A stretch of DNA of 64,000 nucleotides from Egaibacter danicus (lineage in GTDB: Bacteria > Pseudomonadota > Gammaproteobacteria > Burkholderiales > Burkholderiaceae_C): contig JADJII010000014.1 in assembly GCA_016707075.1 (NCBI GenBank), forward strand, positions 1-64,000. The letters run 5' to 3'. Position numbers and translations under genes: made by a program. The notes beneath the pieces are model-generated. The model searched no databases and was not told the origin of the DNA. It saw nothing but the letters and a program-made list of their open reading frames with translations. Each line of letters starts with the position of its first letter. The first letter of the stretch is position 1. This document shows, one piece after another, positions 33,205-42,354 of this stretch.

Positions 33205-34836
33205 TTATCCAGCCGATTGCAGCGCCAGACCTGCATGCTCACGCAGGGGGTGGAAATGAATCTTGGGGAAGCGCTCCTGCGCCAGGCGCACGTCATATTG
33301 AGAGGTGGTCAGGTAGGCCAGGGTGTTGGCCGCATCACGTGCCATGCGCATGGGATAGGCATTCACAAAAGCCGTTAGTTCAGCCGGGGTATCAGCGGTG
33401 ATCCAGCGTGCCCCGGTGTACTGGCTACCCTCCAGGCGGATATCGGCGTCATATTCGCCTTTGAGGCGGTGCTGCACGACTTCAAACTGCAGTTGCCCAA
33501 CCGCGCCAAGCAGCATGTTGCCACCCACTTCAGGACGAAACACCTGTATGGCGCCCTCCTCACCTAGTTGGGCCAGACCCTGCTGTAGCTGCTTGGTGCG
33601 CAGCGGGTTTTTCAGCACGACGGTCATGAACAATTCGGGTGCAAAGAAGGGCAGGCCGGTGAACTGCAGGTTCAGGCTGCCATCGGTGATCGTGTCGCCG
33701 AGTTGCACGCCGCCGTGGGTGGTAAAGCCGACGATGTCGCCGGCATAGGCCTCTTCCACAGCTTCGCGGCGCTGGCTCATGAAGGTCACCACACTGGTGG
33801 GGCGCAGCTCTTTGCCGGTACGCATCACCTTGAGTTTCATGCCCGGCGTGTACTTGCCCGAGGCCATGCGCACAAAGGCAATGCGGTCGCGGTGCGAGGG
33901 GTCCATATTGGCCTGCACCTTGAAAACGACGCCGGAGAAAAACTCGTCTTCAGGATGCACTTCGCGGATGACCGGCTGCTTGTTCACGACGAGCGAACTG
34001 ATCCGGTTCTGGGGCGATGGCGCCAGGTCCACCAACGCATCCAGCACCTCCATCACGCCAAAGTTGTTCACACCCGAACCAAAGAACACAGGCGTTTGTT
34101 TCCCCGCCAGAAAAGCGGCGTGATCCCAGGTCGGCGAAGCGCCGGTAGCCAGTTCCATGCTCTCCATCGCCGTTTCGAACTCATGACCGAAACGCTTGAG
34201 CAGCACCGCCTGATCAGACAGCGGCATGGCGTCAAAGTCTTGCGGCAACCGTTCGCTGCCTGACTCAAACACCGTCATGGCCTGCGTACGCAAATTGATG
34301 ATGCCGCCAAAGGTCTTGCCCTGCCCCACGGGCCACGTCATCGGAACGCAGGGCATGCCCAGCTCACGCTCAATTTCGTCGAGTATGTCCAGCGGCTCTC
34401 GCACCTCACGGTCCATCTTGTTCACGAACGTGATGATGGGCGTATTGCGCTGACGGCAGACCTCGATCAGGCGGCGGGTTTGCGCCTCCACACCGTTGGC
34501 CGCGTCGATCACCATCAGCGCCGAGTCCACCGCAGTCAGCACGCGGTAGGTGTCTTCACTGAAGTCCTTGTGCCCGGGCGTGTCCAGCAGGTTGATGACA
34601 TGGTCGCGATAAAGCATCTGCATGACGCTGGATGCGACCGAGATGCCGCGCTGCTTTTCGATCTCCATCCAGTCGGACGTTGCGTGGCGGGTTGCTTTGC
34701 GTGCTTTTACCGAGCCTGCGATCTGGATGGCACCAGAGAACAAGAGTAATTTTTCCGTCAGAGTGGTCTTGCCCGCGTCAGGGTGGGAAATGATGGCAAA
34801 CGTGCGGCGACGCCGTGTTTCGGCTAGATAGGACAT
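33205..34836 (-). CDS. prfC: Peptide chain release factor 3
   Basis: 543-residue GTPase RF3, which recycles RF1/RF2 from the ribosome. G1 is HPDAGKTTLTEK, G3 is DTPGHKDFSEDT and G4 is NKMDRE; the C-terminal RF3-specific domain is complete. ATG 34836 starts the conserved MSYLAETRRRRTFAI; the longer frame to 34887 is unlikely. It heads an operon with the HAD phosphatase and MFS genes and diverges from the riboswitch-controlled ahcY. Confidence 0.95.
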   Translation of the reverse strand: MSYLAETRRRRTFAIISHPDAGKTTLTEKLLLFSGAIQIAGSVKARKATRHATSDWMEIEKQRGISVASSVMQMLYRDHVINLLDTPGHKDFSEDTYRVLTAVDSALMVIDAANGVEAQTRRLIEVCRQRNTPIITFVNKMDREVREPLDILDEIERELGMPCVPMTWPVGQGKTFGGIINLRTQAMTVFESGSERLPQDFDAMPLSDQAVLLKRFGHEFETAMESMELATGASPTWDHAAFLAGKQTPVFFGSGVNNFGVMEVLDALVDLAPSPQNRISSLVVNKQPVIREVHPEDEFFSGVVFKVQANMDPSHRDRIAFVRMASGKYTPGMKLKVMRTGKELRPTSVVTFMSQRREAVEEAYAGDIVGFTTHGGVQLGDTITDGSLNLQFTGLPFFAPELFMTVVLKNPLRTKQLQQGLAQLGEEGAIQVFRPEVGGNMLLGAVGQLQFEVVQHRLKGEYDADIRLEGSQYTGARWITADTPAELTAFVNAYPMRMARDAANTLAYLTTSQYDVRLAQERFPKIHFHPLREHAGLALQSAG

Positions 34837-34894
34837 GGGTTCTGGATGAATACAACAGGTTGGGACGCCTGTCAGGGGCGGTTGCACAACTCTG

Positions 34895-34924
34895 TGGACA
34901 AGGAAAGTCTGGAAAAGGTAGAAT
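34895..34924 (+). promoter_or_regulatory. Probable sigma-70 promoter of ahcY
   Basis: TGGACA (34895-34900) and TAGAAT (34919-34924) are separated by 18 bp, each one mismatch from consensus. Transcription would begin about 7 bases later, right at the 5' edge of the SAH riboswitch, which makes this assignment attractive. Confidence 0.6.
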
Positions 34925-34931
34925 TATCACC

Positions 34932-35025
34932 TTCCGAGGAGCGTTGCAGTTCACGCAAGGTGAATGAGGCTCGGATCACGTGATGAGGCGACAAGGCCGA
35001 TTCACCGCATCAACCGCGCTCACCC
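34932..35025 (+). promoter_or_regulatory. S-adenosylhomocysteine (SAH) riboswitch
   Basis: Leader RNA of ahcY with the SAH riboswitch pattern. Stem P1 pairs TCCGAG (34933-34938) with CTCGGA (34970-34975); the pseudoknot pairs GAGCG (34939-34943) with CGCTC (35017-35021); and the core TTCCGAGGAGCGTTGCA and CGCTCACC match the known consensus. SAH binding is known to raise expression of the downstream SAH hydrolase. About 80 bases separate it from the start codon. Confidence 0.9.
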
Positions 35026-35102
35026 ACTGTTCTGTGAGGTGAGTCGCTCCCCCGGAGTCCCAAACAGCCAGTGGTTTTTCAAATTTACTTTTGGAGTGAA
35101 CC

Positions 35103-36551
35103 ATGAGCGCCGTATTGAAGCCAATCAAAAACCAGGATTACGAAATTGCCGACCTGAGCCTTGCCGCCTGGGGCCGCAAGGAACTGAACATTGCCCAGAC
35201 CGAAATGCCCGGTTTGATGGCCATCCGCGAAGAATTCGCCAAGTCGCAGCCCTTGAAGGGCGCCCGCATCACCGGTTCGCTGCACATGACCATTCAGACT
35301 GGTGTGCTGGTTGAAACCCTGCAGGCGCTGGGCGCTCAGGTCCGTTGGGCTTCCTGCAACATTTTCTCCACCCAGGATCACGCAGCTGCCGCTTTGGTCG
35401 CTGCTGGTACGCCAGTCTTTGCCTACAAAGGTGAAAACCTGACTGACTACTGGGATTACACCCATCGCATCTTCGAATTTGGCCCCAAAGGCTCGAAAAC
35501 CGAAGGTCCGAACATGATTCTGGACGACGGTGGTGACGCCACGTTGCTGATGCACCTGGGTGCCAAGGCCGAGAAGGACATCAAGGTGCTGGCCAAACCC
35601 GGCAGCGAAGAAGAAACCTGCCTGTTTGCGGCCATCAAGGCCAAGCTCAAGGTGGATCCCACCTGGTACAGCCGCCGCCTGAAGAACATCATTGGCGTGA
35701 CCGAGGAAACCACCACGGGCGTGCTGCGCTTGAACGAAATGTCTGCCAAGGGCACGTTGGCATTCCGCGCCATCAACGTGAACGACTCGGTGACCAAGAG
35801 CAAGTTCGACAACCTGTATGGCTGCCGCGAATCTTTGGTCGACGCCATCAAGCGCGCGACTGACGTGATGATTGCTGGCAAGGTGGCCCTGGTGGCCGGT
35901 TATGGCGACGTGGGCAAAGGTTCGGCCCAAGCCCTGCGCGCCCTGAGCGCCCAGGTGTGGGTCACCGAGATCGACCCCATCAATGCCCTGCAGGCGGCGA
36001 TGGAAGGTTATAAGGTTGTGACCATGGAATATGCAGCCGACAAGGCCGATATTTTTGTGTCCGCCACCGGTAACAAGAACGTCATTACCTACAAACACAT
36101 GGCTGCCATGAAAGATCAGGCCATCGTCTGCAACATTGGGCACTTTGACAACGAAATCGACGTTGCTTCGCTGGAAGAGCTGAAGTGGGAAGAGATCAAG
36201 CCCCAGGTGGACCATGTGATCTTCCCGGCCAAGGGCAAGACTCCGGCCAAGCGCATCATTCTTTTGGCCAAAGGCCGGCTGGTCAATCTGGGTTGCGGCA
36301 CCGGTCACCCCAGCTTCGTGATGTCGTCCAGCTTTGCCAACCAGACGATCGCCCAGATCGAACTGTTTACCAAGCCGAAAGAATACAAGGCTGGAAAAGT
36401 CTATGTATTGCCCAAACATCTGGACGAGAAGGTCGCCCGTCTGCATCTGAAAAAGGTTGGCGCGCAGCTGACCGAGCTGTCTGATGAGCAGGCCGCCTAC
36501 ATTGGTGTGAGTAAGGCTGGGCCTTACAAGGCCAACACGTACCGCTACTGA
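35103..36551 (+). CDS. ahcY: Adenosylhomocysteinase
   Basis: 482-residue SAH hydrolase that splits SAH into adenosine and homocysteine with bound NAD. The Rossmann motif GYGDVGKGSAQALR, substrate-side sequences SLHMTIQTGVL and EETTTGVLRL, and the C-terminal KPKEYKAGKVYVLP and YKANTYRY are all conserved. It is the first gene of ahcY-tlyA-metF, which together manage the methyl cycle, and it is under the SAH riboswitch. Confidence 0.97.
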   Translation: MSAVLKPIKNQDYEIADLSLAAWGRKELNIAQTEMPGLMAIREEFAKSQPLKGARITGSLHMTIQTGVLVETLQALGAQVRWASCNIFSTQDHAAAALVAAGTPVFAYKGENLTDYWDYTHRIFEFGPKGSKTEGPNMILDDGGDATLLMHLGAKAEKDIKVLAKPGSEEETCLFAAIKAKLKVDPTWYSRRLKNIIGVTEETTTGVLRLNEMSAKGTLAFRAINVNDSVTKSKFDNLYGCRESLVDAIKRATDVMIAGKVALVAGYGDVGKGSAQALRALSAQVWVTEIDPINALQAAMEGYKVVTMEYAADKADIFVSATGNKNVITYKHMAAMKDQAIVCNIGHFDNEIDVASLEELKWEEIKPQVDHVIFPAKGKTPAKRIILLAKGRLVNLGCGTGHPSFVMSSSFANQTIAQIELFTKPKEYKAGKVYVLPKHLDEKVARLHLKKVGAQLTELSDEQAAYIGVSKAGPYKANTYRY

Positions 36552-36562
36552 TCTGCACAACC

Positions 36563-37339
36563 ATGCGGGTTGACCAGCTCCTGGTCCACCGCCAGCTTGC
36601 CAGCACCCGTTCTCAGGCCCAGCGCCTGATTGCGGACGGTGTGCAATGGCTCAGTGGTGATGTGTGGAAGCGCGTAGCCAAGAATGGCGATGAGGTTCCG
36701 GAGTCAGCCGAGATCCGCCTGCTGGACGATTCGGAAGCCCGGTTCGTTTCGCGCGGGGGTTTGAAGCTTGAAGGGGCATTGAAGACCATTGGCCTGGATG
36801 TCACGGGTTTTCTTTGTCTGGACGTAGGTCAATCCACCGGTGGTTTTACCGACTGCCTGCTTCAGCAGGGCGCTGCGCAGGTGGTGGGGGTAGACGTAGG
36901 GCAGGGTCAGCTGCATCCGCAATTGCGCGACGACGAACGGGTGTTGTGCATCGAGAAGGTCAATGCCAGATCATTGAGTGCTACTGAATTAATAGCTGCT
37001 CACGCACAATCGACAAGGGCTGAGGGCCAATTTAGCACTGAATTTGACCTGATTGTGGGTGATTTGTCGTTCATATCGCAAACGCTGGTGTTGCCGGCCA
37101 TCGTGCCTTTGCTCAAGCCGGGTGGCTCGATGCTGATGCTGGTCAAGCCGCAGTTTGAGTTGCAGCCGGGGCAGGTTGGCAAGGGCGGCATCGTGACGGA
37201 CCCATCGATGTACAAAATCGTTGAAGAGCGCGTTCGCGCTGCGCATACGAAACTGGGCTTGACGGTTCAAGCCTGGTTCGAATCGCCCGTGCAAGGTGGC
37301 GATGGCAACCATGAGTTTTTCATTTATTCACGCAAGTAA
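36563..37339 (+). CDS. TlyA-family rRNA 2'-O-methyltransferase
   Basis: 258-residue TlyA/hemolysin-A-like SAM-dependent methyltransferase. It has an N-terminal S4 RNA-binding domain (MRVDQLLVHRQLASTRSQAQ) followed by an FtsJ-like domain (LDVGQSTGGFTDCLLQ is the SAM loop; VGDLSFIS the catalytic region). A dispersed-repeat copy (36980-37035) adds about 18 residues (LIAAHAQSTRAEGQ) before FDLIVGDLSFIS. It starts 11 bp after ahcY, so SAH from methylation and its disposal share an operon. Confidence 0.88.
   Translation: MRVDQLLVHRQLASTRSQAQRLIADGVQWLSGDVWKRVAKNGDEVPESAEIRLLDDSEARFVSRGGLKLEGALKTIGLDVTGFLCLDVGQSTGGFTDCLLQQGAAQVVGVDVGQGQLHPQLRDDERVLCIEKVNARSLSATELIAAHAQSTRAEGQFSTEFDLIVGDLSFISQTLVLPAIVPLLKPGGSMLMLVKPQFELQPGQVGKGGIVTDPSMYKIVEERVRAAHTKLGLTVQAWFESPVQGGDGNHEFFIYSRK
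36980..37035 (+). repeat. Dispersed ~57-bp repeat, copy C inside tlyA-like gene
   Basis: GCTACTGAATTAATAGCTGC, then TCACGCACAATCGACAAGGG and CTGAGGGCCAATTTAG. Best-preserved copy in the window. It is translated in frame within the methyltransferase domain, in a surface-loop position just before the FDLIVGDLSF strand. Confidence 0.7.
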
Positions 37340-37351
37340 CGGGAGCTGACC

Positions 37352-38197
37352 ATGTCGCTTTCATCCAAATTTCCAGTCAGTCTGGAGTTTTTCCCCAGCA
37401 AAACCGCCGAAGGTTCCGAGAAGATTCGTGCTGTGCGCAAGGAGCTGTATGTACTTCAGCCCGAGTTTTGCTCGGTGACTTATGGCGCAGGGGGGTCAAC
37501 GCAACAAGGCACTTTTGGCGCGGTTGCCGAGATTCTGGCCGAAGGGGTTGTGGCAGCGGCCCATTTGTCATGCGTTGGCGCGTCCAGGGCGTCGGTTCGG
37601 GCTGAGCTTGAAACGCTGATGAACATGGGCGTCAAACGACTGGTCGCACTGCGGGGCGACATGCCCAGCGTCTACGGTTCGGAAGGCGAGTTCCGCCACG
37701 CCTGCGATCTGGTGGAGTTCATTCGTGATGAAACCGGCGATCATTTCTTTCTTGAAGTAGCTGCCTATCCGGAGATGCACCCACGTGCGCGAAGCCCGGA
37801 GCATGACCTGCACGCATTTGCCATGAAGGTCAAGAGCGGAGCCAATTCCTCCATCACACAGTACTTCTACAACCCGGACGCGTATTTTCGTTTTGTGGAT
37901 GACGCCAGGAAGATGGGCGTGAATGTTCCCATCATTCCGGGCATCATGCCCATTACGAACTCTTCCCAGCTCATGCGTTTCTCCGACATGTGTGGCGCTG
38001 AAATCCCCCGCTGGATTCGCCTTCGGTTGCAGGCATTCAAGGAAGATACGGCGTCAATCAGGGCATTTGGCCTGGACGTGGTGACGCAGATGTGTGAGAC
38101 GCTTAAAGTGGGCGGAGCGCCTTCGCTGCATTTCTACACCATGAACCAAAGCGCGCCTGCACTGGAGATTTGCCGAAGGTTGGGTTACGAGGTCTGA
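37352..38197 (+). CDS. metF: 5,10-methylenetetrahydrofolate reductase
   Basis: 281-residue FAD-dependent MTHFR that makes 5-methyl-THF for methionine synthesis. The N-terminal SLEFFPSKTAEG holds the catalytic Glu, SVTYGAGGSTQQGT is the folate-binding segment and ALRGDMP the flavin segment. It follows tlyA by 12 bp, completing a methyl-cycle operon. Its last 13 bases overlap the convergent DMT transporter gene. Confidence 0.95.
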   Translation: MSLSSKFPVSLEFFPSKTAEGSEKIRAVRKELYVLQPEFCSVTYGAGGSTQQGTFGAVAEILAEGVVAAAHLSCVGASRASVRAELETLMNMGVKRLVALRGDMPSVYGSEGEFRHACDLVEFIRDETGDHFFLEVAAYPEMHPRARSPEHDLHAFAMKVKSGANSSITQYFYNPDAYFRFVDDARKMGVNVPIIPGIMPITNSSQLMRFSDMCGAEIPRWIRLRLQAFKEDTASIRAFGLDVVTQMCETLKVGGAPSLHFYTMNQSAPALEICRRLGYEV

Positions 38198-39093
38198 CGG
38201 GCAGACTGGCGGTTCACCAGATAGATTCCGGGCAGAATCAGAGCCGCCCCCCAGGCATGGTGCGCCTGCAGGGACTCGCCGAGCACCAGCCAGGCGATCA
38301 AAGCGGCGTAAATAGGCCCCAGATACAGCACCATGCTGACTCTGGCGGCGCCCAATTCACGCTGCATCACGGAATACGCCAGATAGGCGCCATACCCTGG
38401 CAACACTGCCGCAGCCACAGCCAGGCCCAGACCCGGCAAGGTCAGTACGGGCAGCGGTGTATTCCATGCTTCGAAAACGGTGAATGGCAGCATGACCAGC
38501 ACACCAGCCAGGCTGATGATTGCCAGTCGGGCACTTGCGCTCAAGGGGCTGGGCCACTTCTTCAAGAGCAGTGAATAGGCTGACCAGGAAATGGTGGCGG
38601 CCAGTATCCAGCCGTCTCCAGGCACCAATTGCACCGCTCCCAATTCGTGCCACTGGCCCTTCAGAACGACGTGAATCACGCCCGCGAATGCAAGCACGAC
38701 ACCAGCGATCTGAAGTGTGGAGATGCGTTCCTTGAGCCAAAACGCGGAGGCCGCCACAATCAGAACGGGTGAGACGCTGTAAATCAGCGCAATATTCACC
38801 GCTACCGTGGTTCGACCACCAACATAGACCCAGGCCCCACAAATCCACATACCCAAAGTACCCAGCAGGGCATAGTGTTTCCAGTCCTCGGCTATTTCCC
38901 TCCGATGCGCACGAATTTCATCCCAGTTGCCGAGAGAGAACAGCACGCTGGCGAACAACCAGCGCAATGAAGCCAAAGCGTGGGGCTCGATGACTCCGGG
39001 GGCACTTCGGGCAACCAGATAGTTCACTGACCAGAGAGCGGGGGTAATGAAAAGCAGGGCAAGTGCCAAATTGTGACGCGAAGTGTGGGGCAT
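38185..39093 (-). CDS. DMT-superfamily (EamA) transporter
   Basis: 302-residue membrane protein with ten hydrophobic helices in two EamA repeats, for example LALALLFITPALWSVNYLVAR and VSMVLYLGPIYAALIAWLVLGE. Likely an exporter of amino acids or other metabolites; the substrate is unknown. It overlaps metF tail to tail. Confidence 0.85.
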   Translation of the reverse strand: MPHTSRHNLALALLFITPALWSVNYLVARSAPGVIEPHALASLRWLFASVLFSLGNWDEIRAHRREIAEDWKHYALLGTLGMWICGAWVYVGGRTTVAVNIALIYSVSPVLIVAASAFWLKERISTLQIAGVVLAFAGVIHVVLKGQWHELGAVQLVPGDGWILAATISWSAYSLLLKKWPSPLSASARLAIISLAGVLVMLPFTVFEAWNTPLPVLTLPGLGLAVAAAVLPGYGAYLAYSVMQRELGAARVSMVLYLGPIYAALIAWLVLGESLQAHHAWGAALILPGIYLVNRQSARQTS

Positions 39094-39158
39094 GCGGGAT
39101 GTGGAGGCGGCAGAACGGGATAAGATAACCCATCATTTTGGCTTGAGTGAATCGGGTA

Positions 39159-40166
39159 ATGAAAATACTATTAACGGGGGCCGCCGGCTTCATCGGCATG
39201 ACCACTGCGCTGAGGCTGCTGGCGCGCGGCGATGAAGTGGTCGGGCTGGACAACCTGAACGACTACTACGACGTTTCCCTCAAACAAAACCGATTGAACC
39301 GCCTGTTACCCCATCCCGGCTTCAGGTTTGTCAAACTTGATGTTGCCGACCGGACTGGTGTGGCCGATCTATTCGCTGCGGAAAAGTTTGATCGGGTCAT
39401 TCACCTTGCTGCCCAGGCTGGCGTGCGGTATTCACTGCAAAACCCTCATGCCTATATTGAGAGCAATATTGTCGGATTTACGAATATCCTGGAGGGTTGC
39501 CGTCACGCCAGGGTTCAGCATCTGGTTTATGCATCCAGTTCCAGTGTTTATGGTGGCAACACGAAAATGCCCTTTTCGGAGCATGAGAGCGTCGATCACC
39601 CGGTGAGCCTGTACGCTGCCACAAAAAAAGCCAATGAACTGATGGCCCATACATACAGCCATTTGTATGGGCTGCCCACGACAGGCCTGCGCTTCTTTAC
39701 GGTGTACGGGCCATGGGGCCGTCCTGACATGGCCTTGTTTCTGTTCACCAAAGCCATTCTGGAAGGTCGTGCAATTGACGTGTTCAACCACGGCAAGATG
39801 CAGCGGGACTTTACCTATGTGGATGACATCGTCGAGGGTGTCGTTCGCGTGCTTGACCGCATCGCTTCTCCCAATGCCGCTTACGACGCAAGCCGGGCAG
39901 ATCCGGCCACCAGTAGTGCGCCATACCGGGTATTCAACATAGGGAACAATAACCCTGTGCCGTTACTTGACTTCATTGGGTGCATTGAAAACGCACTTGG
40001 CAAAAAGGCCGAGAAAAATCTGCTGCCTTTGCAGGACGGAGATGTGCCTGAAACCTACGCCAATACTGACGCACTGAACGAATGGGTTGGTTTTGTTCCA
40101 GGTACGAGTATTGAGCAGGGCATTGGGCGTTTTGTGGCCTGGTATCGCGAATACTATAAGGTGTAG
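39159..40166 (+). CDS. NAD-dependent epimerase (UDP-glucuronate 4-epimerase-like)
   Basis: 335-residue extended SDR that probably converts UDP-glucuronate to UDP-galacturonate for surface polysaccharide. The NAD loop is TGAAGFIG, the catalytic serines are in YASSSSVYGG and the Tyr-Lys pair is in YAATKK. FTVYGPWGRPDMALF is typical of CapI/LspL-type UDP-glucuronate epimerases. ATG 39159 gives MKILLTGAAG; a GTG at 39147 is less likely. Its 3' end overlaps the convergent phosphatase gene by 13 bases. Confidence 0.88.
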   Translation: MKILLTGAAGFIGMTTALRLLARGDEVVGLDNLNDYYDVSLKQNRLNRLLPHPGFRFVKLDVADRTGVADLFAAEKFDRVIHLAAQAGVRYSLQNPHAYIESNIVGFTNILEGCRHARVQHLVYASSSSVYGGNTKMPFSEHESVDHPVSLYAATKKANELMAHTYSHLYGLPTTGLRFFTVYGPWGRPDMALFLFTKAILEGRAIDVFNHGKMQRDFTYVDDIVEGVVRVLDRIASPNAAYDASRADPATSSAPYRVFNIGNNNPVPLLDFIGCIENALGKKAEKNLLPLQDGDVPETYANTDALNEWVGFVPGTSIEQGIGRFVAWYREYYKV

Positions 40167-40618
40167 TGTTTTATCCAGCCCCTGGCGCCCGCTTCGCAGA
40201 AGTCCAGTACCCGTTCAAATCCCTCCGCGTTGCCATAGTAGGGGTCGGGTATCTCATTCACATTCAGACCTTCCGCAAAGTCCAAGAGCAATCTCAACTT
40301 GGCTAAATGGGAAGGGGGGCATAGGCGCCGCAATTCCGTCAAGTTGCTGGCGTCCATCGCCAGAATCAGGTCAAATTCTTCAAAGTCTTTCGCAGAGACT
40401 CTTCGTGAACGCGTGCGAACCAGTTCATATCCCCGGCTCGAAAGTGCCATCTCTGCCCTACGGTCTGGCTTTTCGCCCAAATGGTAGGCGTGGGTACCTG
40501 CGGAGTCAAATTTCAACGCATGAGGAAGCCCGGCGCCGACGATGGCCTTGGTGGCCACACTTCGCGCCATTGGCGAACGGCAAATATTGCCCATACACAC
40601 CATCAAGACACTTGTCAT
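40154..40618 (-). CDS. Low-molecular-weight protein tyrosine phosphatase
   Basis: 154-residue LMW-PTP. The P-loop is VCMGNICRSPMA (C-x5-R-S) near the N-terminus and the general-acid region is EIPDPYYG. Homologues (Wzb/Etp) dephosphorylate the tyrosine kinase controlling exopolysaccharide export; no kinase gene is in the window. A small reading frame ends 5 bp upstream and may be co-transcribed. Confidence 0.92.
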   Translation of the reverse strand: MTSVLMVCMGNICRSPMARSVATKAIVGAGLPHALKFDSAGTHAYHLGEKPDRRAEMALSSRGYELVRTRSRRVSAKDFEEFDLILAMDASNLTELRRLCPPSHLAKLRLLLDFAEGLNVNEIPDPYYGNAEGFERVLDFCEAGARGWIKHYTL

Positions 40619-40623
40619 CCCAG

Positions 40624-40866
40624 TTAACCCACTTGGGCGTTCAGCCTCAAGCCTTGACGAACGCGGGGCTCAAGGCGATAAAAGCGATCATACTCAAACG
40701 TATAGGCATCAGCAATTTCCACCGCGTAGATTTTCACAACTTCTTGTGCTAAATGCCGACTATCGGTGAGACTGACATGCCCATGTCTTGGAGGTAACTC
40801 TACCCGCCAGAGTCTGTTCGTTGAATGGGCTTTGACGAGAGGGAATTCCAGTCTCAGCTCGCTCAT
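40624..40866 (-). CDS. Hypothetical 80-residue protein
   Basis: Not recognised. The frame begins with ATG at 40866 after a GGCGAG-type ribosome site (MSELRLEFPLV) and stops 5 bp before the phosphatase ATG, which is the spacing expected in an operon. It is soluble, rich in Arg and aromatic residues, with no signal peptide or membrane helix. It could be a real small gene or chance; an upstream extension to 40986 is not convincing. Confidence 0.4.
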   Translation of the reverse strand: MSELRLEFPLVKAHSTNRLWRVELPPRHGHVSLTDSRHLAQEVVKIYAVEIADAYTFEYDRFYRLEPRVRQGLRLNAQVG

Positions 40867-41316
40867 CGTCTCGCCTGTTGACGCAAATCGGCCTTGACCC
40901 ATTGATCGCACCGTCCATATAACCGTGACATTTTTCACATTTATTGTCTTTTGGAAACATGTTCTTACAATTAGAATCAAGTCCACGTATGAATTGCGGT
41001 CCCACGTTCGATGTCAATCGGGGGATAGCGATTGGAGATGACAGTTGCTGACCTGCGCGCCGGTTTCGGCCATAAGCTTAACCACAAATTTAGAAATTGA
41101 GGCGTGCGATGAAGTCACCTTTGAGCCGTTGTCTACACCTAGAAGAGCTTGGTCCTCCGCATGTTTCGCCAAAGATGGGCAGAGATGGCTCAACGCCGTT
41201 TTCTGTTTGTCTGCATGGTTCGACACCAAGTCTGGAGTGACCTTGACGATCGTTCGTTGTGCCCCTCGATGCCTGAACCTCGAATATGGTTGCAACAGAA
41301 GAGAGGTCTTGGTCAT
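40867..41316. other. Intergenic region, no gene supported
   Basis: Stretch between the phosphatase operon (leftward) and the LamG/FN3 gene (rightward). Reading frames here have poor composition and no recognisable motifs. It should hold divergent promoters. A GAGAGG box at 41301-41306 lies 10 bases before the proposed start at 41317. Confidence 0.5.
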
Positions 41317-42354
41317 ATGCTGTCCGGAGTTCTTCGTGCAATGGTCGTTCTCGCGGCCGCACTTGCCTTTTTTTTGGTCAGGGGAAGCTCGAGCGGAAGC
41401 CTCTACTTTCAGCGAAGAATTCTCAGGACCGTCTATCAGTCCGACTTGGTCTTTTTGGGATGGCTACGCGGATGCGAATCCTGCCGACCTGGGTAACCAC
41501 GCGACAATTTCTCCAATAGGGGGTCACGTCTCACTGTCTTTTCCGGGGGGTGTTGAGCACAACCAGTGGTGGCTTCGCCACGCTCAGCTGACGCGTCCGT
41601 ATGAGGGTAGTGGCGTATACGAGACAAAGGTGGATTCCTCATTCGATGGCAATCAACAGGTTGGGATAGTGTTTGAAACGGCGCCAGGAACATTTCTGAT
41701 GTTCATGCTCTATTCTCACGGGCGAATTTGGGGCTACGTGGAGCGGTTTACCAACATTGGAGGAGTCCAATACAAGACGACTTTTCCGGGGCCGAGTACC
41801 TCAGGACATGATACTGGCCTAGTTTCTCCTGCTCCCGGACCCTACTGGCTGCGGGTGATGGTGACTGACGACCCGAGTCCGCAATATCGAGCCTGGAAGT
41901 TCCAATGGTCGCTTGATGGCATCACTTGGACGACCGTGGTTGACGGTTCGCTTGAGTCGAATGATCCGTCAGATAACATTGGGGCTATTCAAAAGGTTGG
42001 CGTCTTCGCCGGCAATCAACCTGAGGCGCTCAGCGCCTTTAATGCGAGGTTTGATCATTTTCGAACTTATCCTGTTTGGGCACTTCCGATCGAAGGTCCC
42101 GCAAATCTCCAAGCGATGTCGGGGCACCATCAGGTAACACTCACATGGAACGAGGTTGATGGCGCTGATCAATATTCGGTGTATCGGGCCGAGACAATAG
42201 GAGGCCAATTTTCACCGATTGGAAATTCGACTGGTGTCGGTTACATTGACCCGGGCTTGGTCAATGGTGTCCCCTACTATTACGTAGTAACTGCCCAGGT
42301 AAATGGGGTTGAAAGCCTTTACTCTGCAACGGTGAAGGCTACGCCCGAAGCGCC

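Noticed and set aside
35085..36560. 491-residue minus-strand open frame opposite ahcY
   Set aside because: It mirrors ahcY almost exactly and lacks any family signature.
41014..41316. 100-residue minus-strand frame upstream of the LamG/FN3 gene
   Set aside because: No recognisable features and it covers the likely promoter region of the repeat protein gene.
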